Assembly: GCA_021773135.1 (NCBI GenBank)
Contig: JAJFKP010000010.1
Coordinates: 124,001 to 188,000 of the forward strand
Direction: 5' to 3'
DNA: 64,000 nt
DNA from: Woeseiaceae bacterium
GTDB lineage: Bacteria; Pseudomonadota; Gammaproteobacteria; Steroidobacterales; Woeseiaceae
Below, in pieces: positions 27,644 through 36,813 of this stretch. The notes beneath the pieces were generated by a model. That model was not told the origin of the DNA, searched no databases, and was given only the letters and a program-made list of their open reading frames with translations. Each line of letters opens with the position of its first letter. The first letter of the stretch is position 1. A program made the translations under genes and the position numbers.

Positions 27644-28794
27644 AAATACTGATCAATGCTTTCCTGCTGCTGCCACTGTTAGCCTTCGCCGACGAAAGCG
27701 CCCCACGGGCACGAGATCTTGGCATTCCGTTCGATGGCAATCCCGGCGAATACAACGCCATAACAGACGTCCCTGGCGTTACGGTCGGCTTCGAAACGAT
27801 CATTGCCGATCTGGACGACAACAAAGCCGTTCGCACCGGAGTAACCGCGATCCTTCCTCGCGGCGTCCAGACGAATCAACAGCCGGTATTTGGCGGCTGG
27901 TTTTCGCTTAATGGTAACGGGGAAATGACGGGCACCACCTGGGTCGAGGAATCAGGTCTTATAGAAGGTCCAATCATGATCACCAACACGCACAGTGTCG
28001 GCGCGGTGCACGAGGGCACGATTCGCTGGCGTTTCGAAAACGGCGCGGCTGATTCGAGTGGCTACTGGTGGTCCTTGCCGGTTATCGCCGAAACATGGGA
28101 TGGCTACCTGAACGACATCAACGGATTCCACGTTCGGCCGGCGCACGCTGCCGCAGCAATCGAATCTGCGCAAAGCGGCCCCGTGGCCGAAGGGAATGTT
28201 GGTGGCGGAACAGCGATGAACTGTTTCGAGTACAAGTGCGGCACAGGTACCTCATCAAGGGTGACAAATGCGGCAGGGCAGACGTATACGGTTGGCGTTT
28301 TGGTGCAGGCCAATTTCGGCCGCCGCGATGAGCTGATCGTTGCAGGCGCACCGGTTGGCAAACACCTGCGCAACGACATGGTTTTTTCCGGCGACTCGAC
28401 AGATGACACGGAAACCGGGTCAATTATCATTGTTGTCGGGACCAACGCGCCACTCATGCCGCATCAGTTGAAGAGACTGACACGCCGGGCAGCGCTGGGG
28501 CTTTCACGTACCGGCAGTATCGCCGGCAACGGCTCCGGCGATATCTTCATTGCATTCTCTACGGCAAATGCGCAGGCAAGCCAGGCGAGCACCGGGGTGT
28601 CAATCGATACGTTTGCCAATGAAGATATCGGCCCATTGTTCAGGGCGACCGTGCAGGCGACCGAGGAGGCAATTACAAATGCCCTGATTGCGGGACGCGA
28701 CATGACGGGCAATCGCGGTAATTCGGTTAAGGGAATTGACCACGACCGGCTCAAGGCAATTCTCCGTGATTACAATCGTCTCGTAGAAGATTAA
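27640..28794 (+). CDS. Exported P1-family peptidase (DmpA/BapA type)
   Basis: 384 residues. A signal peptide (LINAFLLLPLLAFADES) precedes a domain starting ARDLGIPFDGNPGEYNAITDVPGV, typical of S58/P1 aminopeptidases such as DmpA and beta-peptidyl aminopeptidase BapA, which are made as precursors and self-cleave to expose an N-terminal Ser/Thr. Other conserved blocks are TNTHSVG, GNVGGGTAMNCFEYKCGTG and GSGDIFIAFST. The ATG at 27640 overlaps the ureohydrolase stop as ATGA. Substrate probably short, possibly beta- or D-amino-acid peptides or amides. Confidence 0.9.
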   Translation: MKILINAFLLLPLLAFADESAPRARDLGIPFDGNPGEYNAITDVPGVTVGFETIIADLDDNKAVRTGVTAILPRGVQTNQQPVFGGWFSLNGNGEMTGTTWVEESGLIEGPIMITNTHSVGAVHEGTIRWRFENGAADSSGYWWSLPVIAETWDGYLNDINGFHVRPAHAAAAIESAQSGPVAEGNVGGGTAMNCFEYKCGTGTSSRVTNAAGQTYTVGVLVQANFGRRDELIVAGAPVGKHLRNDMVFSGDSTDDTETGSIIIVVGTNAPLMPHQLKRLTRRAALGLSRTGSIAGNGSGDIFIAFSTANAQASQASTGVSIDTFANEDIGPLFRATVQATEEAITNALIAGRDMTGNRGNSVKGIDHDRLKAILRDYNRLVED

Positions 28795-28805
28795 GAACTC
28801 CTGCA

Positions 28806-30203
28806 ATGGACAGCACTACTTCGGTATTCGTCACGCTGGTCGCGTACAACGCTGTCTTAATCGGTGTCGGTCTGTGGGCGCGGTCGCGCAACAAAGGGGT
28901 AGAGGATTTCTTTCTTGCCGGCAGAGGACTCGGTCCCTGGGTTGCGGCAATCAGCGCCTCGGCCAGCTCCTCTTCAGCCTGGACGCTGCTTGGCGTCAGC
29001 GGCGCTGCCTACGCATGGGGTTTACCGGCAGTGTGGCTGTTTCCGGCGACCGTCGGCGGTTTCCTGCTCAACTGGTACTGGGTAGCACCGCGATTGAGCC
29101 GATTGGCGCGTGAAGAAGATGCGGTCACCTTAAGTGAGGTCGTCGCGCCTGTTTCAATGGGCGCCAGCCGTAAATTGATTCTGCGCATTGCCGCACTGAT
29201 CATCGTTTTTTGCTTCACCTTTTATATAGCGTCGCAGTTTGAGGCCGCCGGCAAAGCGTTCGAATCCGTTTTCGATCTCTCCAAGCAGAACAGCATCATG
29301 ATCGGTGCCGGGATCGTGCTGCTGTATACGTTACTTGGCGGATTCTGGGCGGTGAGCGTGACCGATTCGGTGCAGGGCATTCTAATGGTCTTGGCAAGCA
29401 TCGCTTTACCTGTTGTTGCTTTATTCGCCGTTGGCGGGTTTGGACCGTTGGCGGATGGACTTGCATCAGTCGGGACCGCGGGCTCTCCAGTCAGCAGCGG
29501 GCTGTTGGTTGGTGTGTTTTTCGTGCTTGGCCTGTTCGGGATTGGTGTTGGCTATCCGGGTCAGCCGCACGTGGTGAATCGCTTCATGGCCCTTAAGGAC
29601 GCTCGCGCGCTGCGGCAGGGCCGCGTCATCGCGTTGGGATGGGCGATTATTGTATACGCCGGTATGTTGCTGCTCGGTCTCAGTGCCCGGGTCCTGTTTG
29701 CCGAGTTAGGCGACTCGGAACAGGTGTTGTTCCATGTGGCGACAGAGCTGTTGCCGGCCGTGATCGCGGGCGTCATGCTGGCAGCCGTGCTGTCGGCGAT
29801 CATGTCGACGGCAGACAGCCAGCTGCTGGTCGCCGCATCTGCGATTGCGTACGACTGGAATCTTGCCGACGGACACAAGAGCCATGGACTGACCAGTACT
29901 CGTGCGACTGTAATCGTCGTGCTGGTTCTTGCTACAACCCTGGCGCTCGTCTGGAGGGCGGATATCTTTTCGCGCGTCCTGTTTGCCTGGTCCGCGGCGG
30001 GATCGGCATTTGGTCCGATACTAATAATGCGTTTACTCGACCGAACGGTTTCATCAGCGGCAACCCTGGGAGCAATGGTTGCCGGATTTGGACTCACTGT
30101 TTTTATCTCATTTTTTCCTGCCACACCCGGGGACGTCGCCGAACGACTCGTGCCGTTTTTTGTTGCACTCGCGATCGCCCGGTCCGGTAGCCATAAGATC
30201 TAA
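28806..30203 (+). CDS. Sodium:solute symporter family transporter
   Basis: 465 residues with about 13 hydrophobic segments, in the SSS (PutP) family. The N-terminal FFLAGRGLGPWVAAISASASSSSAW is the usual TM1-TM2 region, where the sodium and substrate sites form, and GYPGQPHVVNRFMALKDA and SAIMSTADSQLLVAAS are family-conserved loops. It begins 11 bases after the peptidase gene, so it likely imports the product of the exported hydrolases. Substrate not predictable; proline- or amino-acid-like solutes are the default. Confidence 0.9.
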   Translation: MDSTTSVFVTLVAYNAVLIGVGLWARSRNKGVEDFFLAGRGLGPWVAAISASASSSSAWTLLGVSGAAYAWGLPAVWLFPATVGGFLLNWYWVAPRLSRLAREEDAVTLSEVVAPVSMGASRKLILRIAALIIVFCFTFYIASQFEAAGKAFESVFDLSKQNSIMIGAGIVLLYTLLGGFWAVSVTDSVQGILMVLASIALPVVALFAVGGFGPLADGLASVGTAGSPVSSGLLVGVFFVLGLFGIGVGYPGQPHVVNRFMALKDARALRQGRVIALGWAIIVYAGMLLLGLSARVLFAELGDSEQVLFHVATELLPAVIAGVMLAAVLSAIMSTADSQLLVAASAIAYDWNLADGHKSHGLTSTRATVIVVLVLATTLALVWRADIFSRVLFAWSAAGSAFGPILIMRLLDRTVSSAATLGAMVAGFGLTVFISFFPATPGDVAERLVPFFVALAIARSGSHKI

Positions 30204-30260
30204 TCCAGTTCGAATGTCATATGCATCGCACCTGTAGGCCACCAACTTTCTGGAGGGTTT

Positions 30261-30785
30261 ATGAGGGATCATGATGCGCTGGAAAAAAATCCACACGTAT
30301 CCAAAGCGGAACTGGAAACCATTCATGGCCAGTTGTTCGGCTGGGCCCTCTCCAGGTGCGGTTTTAATGCGGCGACTGCGGAGGATCTGATGCAACAGGC
30401 TTATGTAGAGTTGTTGAGCGGCCGGGCCAGATTCGACAATAAATCCACGCTCAAAACGTTTGTCTTTGGCGTCGTGCAAAACCTGGCGCGCAGCGGATTT
30501 CGCCACTACAACCGACAGTTACGATTAGTCGATAAATTTGCAACAGAACAAGCCGAAGCGAGCGAGGATCATCATGATCACGACCAGATGAGAATAGTCT
30601 GGGAGGCCGTTGTTACCTTGCCTCAACGTCAGCGGGACATTACGGAGCTCGTTTTCATCAGAGACATGACGATTGAGGAAGCATCTGCAGTGATGGGCGT
30701 AAGTTTGGGTACAGGGCGAGTGCATTACGACCGGGCAAAGAAAGCGCTGGCAGAAAAGCTGGCCGATTTGAACCCGGCAGAGTGA
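30261..30785 (+). CDS. ECF-type RNA polymerase sigma factor
   Basis: 174 residues. Region 2 spans about 22-85, with the DNA-melting/core-binding segment (AATAEDLMQQAYVELLSGR...LKTFVFGVVQNLARSGFRH). A short acidic His/Asp linker (EDHHDHDQ) precedes region 4 (about 115-165; LPQRQRDITELVFIRDMTIEEASAVMGVSLGTGRVHYDRAKKAL in outline), the -35-binding helix-turn-helix. The ATG at 30261 has GGAGG five bases upstream. It heads a five-gene operon; the second gene overlaps its stop (GTGA), as expected for a sigma/anti-sigma pair. Confidence 0.9.
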   Translation: MRDHDALEKNPHVSKAELETIHGQLFGWALSRCGFNAATAEDLMQQAYVELLSGRARFDNKSTLKTFVFGVVQNLARSGFRHYNRQLRLVDKFATEQAEASEDHHDHDQMRIVWEAVVTLPQRQRDITELVFIRDMTIEEASAVMGVSLGTGRVHYDRAKKALAEKLADLNPAE

Positions 30786-31162
30786 AGAGAATGAACGAAA
30801 AGGAAATTAAGGAAAGGCTGAAACAGGCGGCGCGGGCGGTGCAGCAGGATGATACGCCATCTTTCGACGAGACCTGGGTGGTTGCCGAATCGCATTTCGT
30901 GAAATCACGCAGCGGCTATCGTCGCTACGGCGCGATGGCGGCCAGTGCTGCAGCGATCGCCCTGGTGGCCATAACGTTCGCGCTGTGGCCGGCACAGCAG
31001 GCGGAACTGGCCGATGACTACTACATTGCCGATGCACTGCTTAATTCAACATCGTGGACGGCGCCGAGCGATGCGCTGATGCCGGAACATCAATTTGACA
31101 TATACCAGGGAATTCCACTCCTGGATGAGTCAACCAAACCCTATGAAGGATCGTTACTATGA
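30782..31162 (+). CDS. Single-pass membrane protein, probable anti-sigma factor
   Basis: 126 residues: a charged N-terminal cytoplasmic part of about 45, one transmembrane helix (about 50-67, AASAAAIALVAITFALW) and a periplasmic tail of about 55. Size, topology and the GTGA overlap with the sigma factor gene are what anti-sigma factors show. There is no zinc-type HxxxCxxC motif. The start is GTG 30782 or ATG 30791. Its stop overlaps the next start (ATGA). The anti-sigma role is inferred from context. Confidence 0.65.
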   Translation: MKRMNEKEIKERLKQAARAVQQDDTPSFDETWVVAESHFVKSRSGYRRYGAMAASAAAIALVAITFALWPAQQAELADDYYIADALLNSTSWTAPSDALMPEHQFDIYQGIPLLDESTKPYEGSLL

Positions 31163-31587
31163 GACAGGGAAAGAAATGTGTGCTGTCAGTGGCTGGAATG
31201 TTGCTGTTTTTTCTGGCCACGAGCGCCATGGCCCAGGGATCGGGCCCCCAGAATGATGTGTTCAAGGGCAAGCTTTTTCCGCCAAACGTCATTCTTGAGC
31301 ATCAGGACGAATTAGACCTGAGCAAGGAGCAGTTCACTGCGATTCGCGCCGCGGTGGTCGAAGTACAGGCAGCGGTTGCCGAGCATGAATGGGACCTGCG
31401 CGAGGCGTATCAGAGGGCCATGGCGGACCTGGATGAGTCGCCGGTCGATGAGGAGAAGGTGCTGGAAAGCATTGAAGCTGCACTGTTAGCCGAAAACAAG
31501 GTCAAAAAGCTGCAGGTCGCAATGTTGATCCGATTGCGAAATCTGTTAACTGATGAGCAGATGGCATATCTCCAATCATTAAGATAG
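31159..31587 (+). CDS. Spy/CpxP-like periplasmic protein
   Basis: 142 residues. A signal peptide ends near MAQG (about 27). The rest is helical and includes two LTxxQ-like elements: LDLSKEQFTAIR and LLTDEQMAYLQSLR. Spy/CpxP-family proteins are small periplasmic chaperones or metal-stress sensors that can modulate a membrane partner. Here it sits directly after the anti-sigma candidate, so a sensing role for the sigma factor (as with CnrX or ZraP-type proteins) is plausible. Coupled to the upstream gene by an ATGA overlap. Confidence 0.75.
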   Translation: MRQGKKCVLSVAGMLLFFLATSAMAQGSGPQNDVFKGKLFPPNVILEHQDELDLSKEQFTAIRAAVVEVQAAVAEHEWDLREAYQRAMADLDESPVDEEKVLESIEAALLAENKVKKLQVAMLIRLRNLLTDEQMAYLQSLR

Positions 31588-31629
31588 CAGTGGACCCGGT
31601 CGAAAGCAGTCCGTCCAGGAAGGGCAGAA

Positions 31630-33288
31630 ATGAACAAAACGAAACTGATCTCGATGACCGCCGCACTACTGCTGACTTTGTCGGCCTGTGGCGGGTCGTC
31701 CGGGGGGGCGTCGCCACCACCGCCACCGCCGCCGCCGCCGCCACCACCAGCGATTACTACTGCGGAGGCATATCAGTTCCTGAACCAGGCTAGTTTCGGT
31801 GCGACCACGGGGTCTGCCGCTGACGTTATCAACATTCGCTTCGATGCCTGGATCGATCAGCAAATGCAAACGCCGACGTCGCTGCAGCTGCCTTACCTGC
31901 GCAGCCTGCCGCGGCCACAGTTTCTAGGAGAGCTGCACGCCGATCGCGTCGATGTGTGGTTTCGAAACGTCATCGACGGGCCCGATCAGCTGCGCCAGCG
32001 AGTAGCATTCGCCTTGTCGGAAATCGCGGTCGTATCACAGCTCGGCGCCCTGATTAACGCGCCTTATGCGGTTGCTGATTTTCATGACCAGCTGGCGCTA
32101 AATGCGTTTGGCAATTATCGGGACCTTCTCAACGTCGTGACATTGCATCCGGCGATGGGCGTCTACCTAAGCATGCTGGGCAACGAAAAACCGAACCCGA
32201 CGCTGAATATTCGACCTGATGAAAACTATGCGCGTGAGCTGATGCAGCTCTTCTCCATCGGGCTGGTGGAGCTGAATATCGACGGCACGGAGAGACTCGA
32301 TAGCCAGAGCCAGCCTATACCAACCTACGACCAGGAAATTATTGAAGGTTTCGCACACGTTTTTACGGGCTGGAACTACGCGGGCGCACCCACGTTTCAA
32401 CAGGCCTTCCAGAATGACAATAACCAGACGGTTCCGATGCAGCTGTATCCGGATTTTCATGACACCGGAGAAAAGAAGGTTCTCAACGGCGAGACCATTC
32501 CGGCAGGGCAAACCGGTGACCAGGACCTGCAGGCCGCACTCGACAATATTTTTAATCATCCGAACGTCGGCCCTTTCGTTGCTATCCGCCTGATTCAGCG
32601 CCTGGTGACCAGTAACCCGTCGCCCGGTTATGTACAGCGAGTGGCGAGCGTTTTTAATGACAACGGCTCAGGCATTCGTGGAGACCTCGGCGCAGTGGTC
32701 AAGGCGATATTGCTGGATGACGAGGCAAGACCTGACATGCCGATGGAAATCGACGGCAAAATCAAAGAGCCACTGTTACGCCTTACCCAGCTGTGGCGTG
32801 CGTATGATGCGGCGTCACAAAGCGGCGTGTTTCCACTTGCGCCCGCGTACATTATTTTCGGACAGGGGCCTATGCAGTCGCCGTCGGTGTTCAATTTCTT
32901 CAGCCCGTTCTACGCGCCGGCCGGTGAGATCAGAAATTCAGGGCTGGTTGCCCCCGAGCTGCAGATCGCGACCGAATACCAGAACACGTTTATTACCAAC
33001 TATTTCTTCATCTTGACGTTTAACTGGAATTCAGAGGAGCCCAACCCCGGGGCCGACGATGTCTTAATCGATATCGCCGAGGAAATTGCCGTGGCTGACG
33101 ATACCGACGCGCTCGTCGATCTCGTGGTCGACAAGCTCCTCGGCGGGCAGATTTCGACAACGTTAAGGGCCGAGACGATACAGATGGTGGACAGGGTCAG
33201 AACTGGCTTGCCGGGTAACGACGCAGCGCTCGCTGCGGAAGCAATTTACTTCATTGTGACTTCGCCCGAATTCGCGTACCAGCGTTAG
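31630..33288 (+). CDS. DUF1800 lipoprotein
   Basis: 552 residues. A lipoprotein signal (LLLTLSACGG, lipidated Cys20) is followed by a Gly/Ser stretch and a run of 12 prolines, a flexible wall-spanning spacer, and then a DUF1800 domain that starts AYQFLNQASFGATTGS and includes ENYARELMQLFSIGL and HPNVGPFVAIRLIQRL. DUF1800 genes are commonly paired with DUF1501 genes; the function of the pair is unknown. It is placed 42 bases after the Spy-like gene and 9 bases before the DUF1501 gene. Confidence 0.9.
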   Translation: MNKTKLISMTAALLLTLSACGGSSGGASPPPPPPPPPPPPAITTAEAYQFLNQASFGATTGSAADVINIRFDAWIDQQMQTPTSLQLPYLRSLPRPQFLGELHADRVDVWFRNVIDGPDQLRQRVAFALSEIAVVSQLGALINAPYAVADFHDQLALNAFGNYRDLLNVVTLHPAMGVYLSMLGNEKPNPTLNIRPDENYARELMQLFSIGLVELNIDGTERLDSQSQPIPTYDQEIIEGFAHVFTGWNYAGAPTFQQAFQNDNNQTVPMQLYPDFHDTGEKKVLNGETIPAGQTGDQDLQAALDNIFNHPNVGPFVAIRLIQRLVTSNPSPGYVQRVASVFNDNGSGIRGDLGAVVKAILLDDEARPDMPMEIDGKIKEPLLRLTQLWRAYDAASQSGVFPLAPAYIIFGQGPMQSPSVFNFFSPFYAPAGEIRNSGLVAPELQIATEYQNTFITNYFFILTFNWNSEEPNPGADDVLIDIAEEIAVADDTDALVDLVVDKLLGGQISTTLRAETIQMVDRVRTGLPGNDAALAAEAIYFIVTSPEFAYQR

Positions 33289-33297
33289 GATGACGAC

Positions 33298-34671
33298 ATG
33301 AAAAAGATTAACAGACGCGATTTTCTCAAAAAAACCAGTGCTGCAGCCGCAGCCAGCGCCACATTCGCGCATGTCCCGGGAATGGCCTTTTCGCAAAGTA
33401 TGGGAGTTGCAGCTCCCTTCAACGACTACAAAGCGCTGGTGTGCGTGTTCATGTTTGGCGGTAATGATTCCTACAACATGCTGATCCCGCGCAGCAACGC
33501 CGAGTACAACGTCTACGCGGCGTCCCGCCAGAATATGGCGGTTGCCCAACAGGATTTACTGGCGATCAACCCGTTGGCATCAGATGGCACGGACTACGGT
33601 CTGCACCCGTCCATGGCCGGTATTCAGAACCTGTTCGAGACAGGCAAGGTGGCGTTCATCAACAACGTTGGTCCGCTGGTTGAACCCACACTGAAGGCGG
33701 ACTATATGAACGGGGCTGCCGTGCTGCCGCCCCAGTTGTTCTCCCACAACGACCAGCAGGATCAATGGCAGTCGCTGAAAGGCGTTGCCACGAGCAATAC
33801 GGGGTGGGCAGGGCGCGTGGCCGACCTCATCCGCACGAACGTCGTTAATCAGCAGCTGGCGACCAACGTGTCCCTGTTTGGCAATTCGCTGTTTCAATCC
33901 GCGGACGAGACGATTGCTTACGTCATGGGCAACACCGGCCCGGTGCCGTTCACCGGGTTTACGAACTCCGGCGATCCGAATGACCTGTTCTATCAGCAGC
34001 GACTGGCCTTCGAGCGTGTGCTCGCGGCAAGTCACCCAACGGTTTACGAGCGTGGCTTTGCCGAGGTACAGCAGCGCGCCGTTGACACCGTTGACCTGGT
34101 AAGCGGTGCGCTCGAACTGGCGCCAACGCTGAATACGGTGTTTCCTGCCTCGCAGCTCGGCAACCAGTTGCAAACGGTCGCACAGCTGATCGCGGTCAGG
34201 GATGAAATGATGATGGAGCGACAAATATTCTTCGTCGCGGCCGGCGGCTTCGATTCGCACGACGACCAGGTTATGAACCAGCCCGGGCTTCTCGGCGGTA
34301 TCAGCGATTCGATGGCGGCTTTCCATGACGCCATGGTCGAACTGAATATTGCGGACAGTGTGACGACATTCACGCAATCTGATTTCGCAAGAACACTCAC
34401 CTCAAACGGCGATGGCACCGACCATGCCTGGGGCGGCGTGCAGATGGTCATGGGCGACACGATCCAGGGGCAGAACCTGTTTGGCACCTATCCGGACCTG
34501 GCGCTTGACAGCAATGATGACGTTGGCGGCGGCAGAATGATTCCCACGACCTCGGCAGATCAATATGCGGCAACGCTTGCGAAGTGGTTCGGCATCGACG
34601 ATCTTGATCTCGACATGGTCGCGCCGAATATCGACAACTTCGCCACGCGTGACCTGGGCTTCTTTATTTGA
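33298..34671 (+). CDS. DUF1501 protein exported by Tat
   Basis: 457 residues. A twin-arginine signal (NRRDFLKKTSAAAAASATFAH) predicts export of a folded protein. The mature part shows DUF1501 (alkaline-phosphatase-like, sulfatase-type fold) elements: VCVFMFGGNDSYNML near the start and FTQSDFARTLTSNGDGTDHAWGG near the end, where metal ligands would lie. It forms a pair with the DUF1800 lipoprotein upstream. A hydrolase activity is suggested by the fold, but no substrate is known. Last gene of the sigma-factor operon; no strong terminator is seen in the 238 bases that follow. Confidence 0.9.
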   Translation: MKKINRRDFLKKTSAAAAASATFAHVPGMAFSQSMGVAAPFNDYKALVCVFMFGGNDSYNMLIPRSNAEYNVYAASRQNMAVAQQDLLAINPLASDGTDYGLHPSMAGIQNLFETGKVAFINNVGPLVEPTLKADYMNGAAVLPPQLFSHNDQQDQWQSLKGVATSNTGWAGRVADLIRTNVVNQQLATNVSLFGNSLFQSADETIAYVMGNTGPVPFTGFTNSGDPNDLFYQQRLAFERVLAASHPTVYERGFAEVQQRAVDTVDLVSGALELAPTLNTVFPASQLGNQLQTVAQLIAVRDEMMMERQIFFVAAGGFDSHDDQVMNQPGLLGGISDSMAAFHDAMVELNIADSVTTFTQSDFARTLTSNGDGTDHAWGGVQMVMGDTIQGQNLFGTYPDLALDSNDDVGGGRMIPTTSADQYAATLAKWFGIDDLDLDMVAPNIDNFATRDLGFFI

Positions 34672-34909
34672 TCGAATCCTTGACCGATCTCACTCGAGTC
34701 GCTCGAGTATGTCGCGGAGTGTTGGACCAGCACACAGTAGATCCGTACGTGGTCATATTGACATGTCCTGCAGTATTAATGCGAAAGATCGTCAATTCGT
34801 ACAGGCTCTGGCTCGGTTTGGGAGATTGGCCCGCGCTTTTTCAAAGGGAAAGGGCGCGTATGAATGCGGTCGTCTGGCTCGCAATAATTGTTAACGAATT
34901 TATACATAC
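34672..34909. other. Intergenic gap after DUF1501
   Basis: A 238-base convergent gap. It contains a direct repeat of CTCGAGT (near 34691-34708) but no hairpin with a T-tract and no convincing frame. Confidence 0.4.
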
Positions 34910-35395
34910 CTACTTATTGATTAAGCAGACATCAGACGAATTTGAATTTATCCGAAATACAGCTCCGTTTTCGGCAAGCAGCGACCCCTGGTTTCCTTCT
35001 ACGTGCCGTGCGAAATTGTCGAGGATGCTTTGCCAGCCTTGTCGTTGCTGCTCAGGAGGCATCTCGGCATCGGCGTCGAACGTCTCTGTCACACGGACAC
35101 CGTTTTCCTCACCAGCAAATGTAATCGAGACTACTCGACCGTCCTCAAGCTCATACTCGATGTACTCCTTTGGTACGACATTCGTATAGGTTCCAGCGAA
35201 ATCAAAGCCCATACTGCCGTCTTTGGCCTCCATTCTCGATGAGAATGAGCCGCCTTTGCGAAGATCAACCGTACTTGCTGTTGTATGCCAGTCGCTCGAG
35301 GCAGCATTCCATTGCTTGATGTCATCAGGATTGTTCCACGCTGACCAGACTGAATCGATCTGTGACCTGACGATAGTTTCGACAGTGATTTTCAT
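34910..35395 (-). CDS. SRPBCC/AHSA1-family protein
   Basis: 161 residues. The N-terminal MKITVETIVRSQIDSVWSAW and internal DIKQWNAASSDWHTT, GGSFSSRMEAKDGSMGFDFAGTY and the C-terminal GWQSILDNFARHVE pattern match the AHSA1/SRPBCC (START-like) family, which binds hydrophobic ligands; members are often annotated 'activator of Hsp90 ATPase homolog'. A C-terminal tail of about 20 residues extends beyond the usual end. ATG 35395 follows GGAG with five to six bases. Monocistronic. Confidence 0.85.
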   Translation of the reverse strand: MKITVETIVRSQIDSVWSAWNNPDDIKQWNAASSDWHTTASTVDLRKGGSFSSRMEAKDGSMGFDFAGTYTNVVPKEYIEYELEDGRVVSITFAGEENGVRVTETFDADAEMPPEQQRQGWQSILDNFARHVEGNQGSLLAENGAVFRINSNSSDVCLINK

Positions 35396-35792
35396 ATTTC
35401 TCCGTTCCTGAAATCGATGAAATTGTGGCAAACCGCTAACATCGTCTTTGGGCCAACCGCAGCCTGCATTAGCTCTGCAGTTGACCGGCTGAGCTGGGTT
35501 GCCGGTTCAATCGGTCGAAGCGCCATCTAAACTTTACCACTGGATTAGCAGGTGTTGTCGATGGTTTATCCAGCTCGGATCTATTACTCAGAAGCTGAAA
35601 AGTTGCTCAGATCGCTCCGAAGAGATTAATCGACTAAGTTGTAAGGCAGCTTCCGCCCGGACGCGGACGTCGCCTAATTGAACAGGCGGACACTCTACGC
35701 TGCCGAAAGAATTTTCGGCAACAGTCATTTTCTTCGTCATACCTTTCCAGGAGCCACGCTCCTGCCGGTCTGATAATTTCTCGATCAGACCA
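35396..35792. other. Intergenic region between SRPBCC gene and ars operon
   Basis: A 397-base region with no believable gene. It contains a perfect 8-bp stem-loop TGCCGAAA/TTTCGGCA (35701-35720) downstream of the ACR3 gene, which might stabilise the 3' end of the ars transcript; it has no clear U-run on either strand. A second weaker stem, ACCGGC/GCCGGT, lies near 35480-35506. Confidence 0.4.
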
Positions 35793-36812
35793 TCACGCCG
35801 GAAACCAATGCCGCGTGCGGTTCGCGAAAGCCACCAATGAGAGCATCACGGGCACTTCAACCAAGACGCCAACGACAGTTGCCAGTGCTGCGCCGGACTG
35901 CAGCCCAAACAGGGAGATAGCGACAGCAACAGCAAGTTCAAAGAAGTTCGACGTTCCAATCATGCAGGCAGGTGCCGCGATGCTGTGGGGGAGTTTCAGC
36001 GACCGCGCGGAGGCGTACGCAATCGCAAAGATGCCGTAAGTCTGAATCAGCAAAGGAATGGCTATGAGCACAATTGCCAGTGGTTGACTGAGAATAGTGT
36101 CTGCCTGGAAGCCGAACAACAGCACTACCGTCATTAGCAGCCCGGCGATGGACATTGGTTTAAGCGTGGCAAGAAAACTATTCAATCGGTCGTGGTCGTT
36201 ATTTGAATCCAGCAAGCGCCGCGTGAAGTAGCCTGCCACGAGGGGTAGCAGCACGTACAGCAGCACGGAAAGGAGCAGGGTCTCCCACGGAACGGTCACA
36301 TCGCTTACGCCGAGCAGGAAGGCGGCAATTGGGGCGAAAGCGAAGATCATGATGATGTCGTTCACTGAGACCTGCACCAGGGTATAGTTCGCATCGCCAC
36401 GCGTGAGCTGGCTCCAAACGAAAACCATAGCGGTACACGGTGCTACGCCAAGCAGGATCATTCCAGCGATGTATTCGCCGGCCGTCTCAGGATCAACCAG
36501 ATCGGCGAACAGTACTCTGAAGAACAGCCACCCCAGGGCCGCCATGGTGAAGCGCTTGATCAGCCAGTTGATGACCAGCGTCAGCATGAGTCCGCGGGGT
36601 CGCTTGCCAACATCCCTGATCGAGGAGAAATCAATCTGCACCATCATGGGATAGATCATTATCCAGATCAGCACTGCAACCGGGAGATTGACCTGTGCAT
36701 ACTCAAGTCTCGCAAAGGCCTGAAAAAGCGTCGGAAGAACGCTGCCCAGTGCGACTCCAGCAACTATGCAAAGCCCTACCCAAACACTGAGATAACGTTC
36801 GAACAGACCCAT
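35793..36812 (-). CDS. acr3: ACR3-family arsenite efflux transporter
   Basis: 339 residues and about 10 transmembrane helices, the ACR3/BASS superfamily. The N-terminus ([19 protein letters not shown]) and the segment [15 protein letters not shown] with the conserved cysteine needed for arsenite transport are typical. It exports As(III) across the inner membrane. ATG 36812 is chosen over an upstream frame because it gives the family start; one base separates it from the arsC stop. Third gene of the arsR-arsC-acr3 operon. Confidence 0.93.
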   Translation of the reverse strand: MGLFERYLSVWVGLCIVAGVALGSVLPTLFQAFARLEYAQVNLPVAVLIWIMIYPMMVQIDFSSIRDVGKRPRGLMLTLVINWLIKRFTMAALGWLFFRVLFADLVDPETAGEYIAGMILLGVAPCTAMVFVWSQLTRGDANYTLVQVSVNDIIMIFAFAPIAAFLLGVSDVTVPWETLLLSVLLYVLLPLVAGYFTRRLLDSNNDHDRLNSFLATLKPMSIAGLLMTVVLLFGFQADTILSQPLAIVLIAIPLLIQTYGIFAIAYASARSLKLPHSIAAPACMIGTSNFFELAVAVAISLFGLQSGAALATVVGVLVEVPVMLSLVAFANRTRHWFPA

Positions 36813-36813
36813 C

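Noticed and set aside
31711-31749. CCACCGCCG microsatellite
   Set aside because: Explained by the in-frame proline run of the DUF1800 lipoprotein, although slippage there could vary its length.
33580-34377. 265-residue frame antisense to the DUF1501 gene
   Set aside because: Shadow frame in GC-rich coding DNA.
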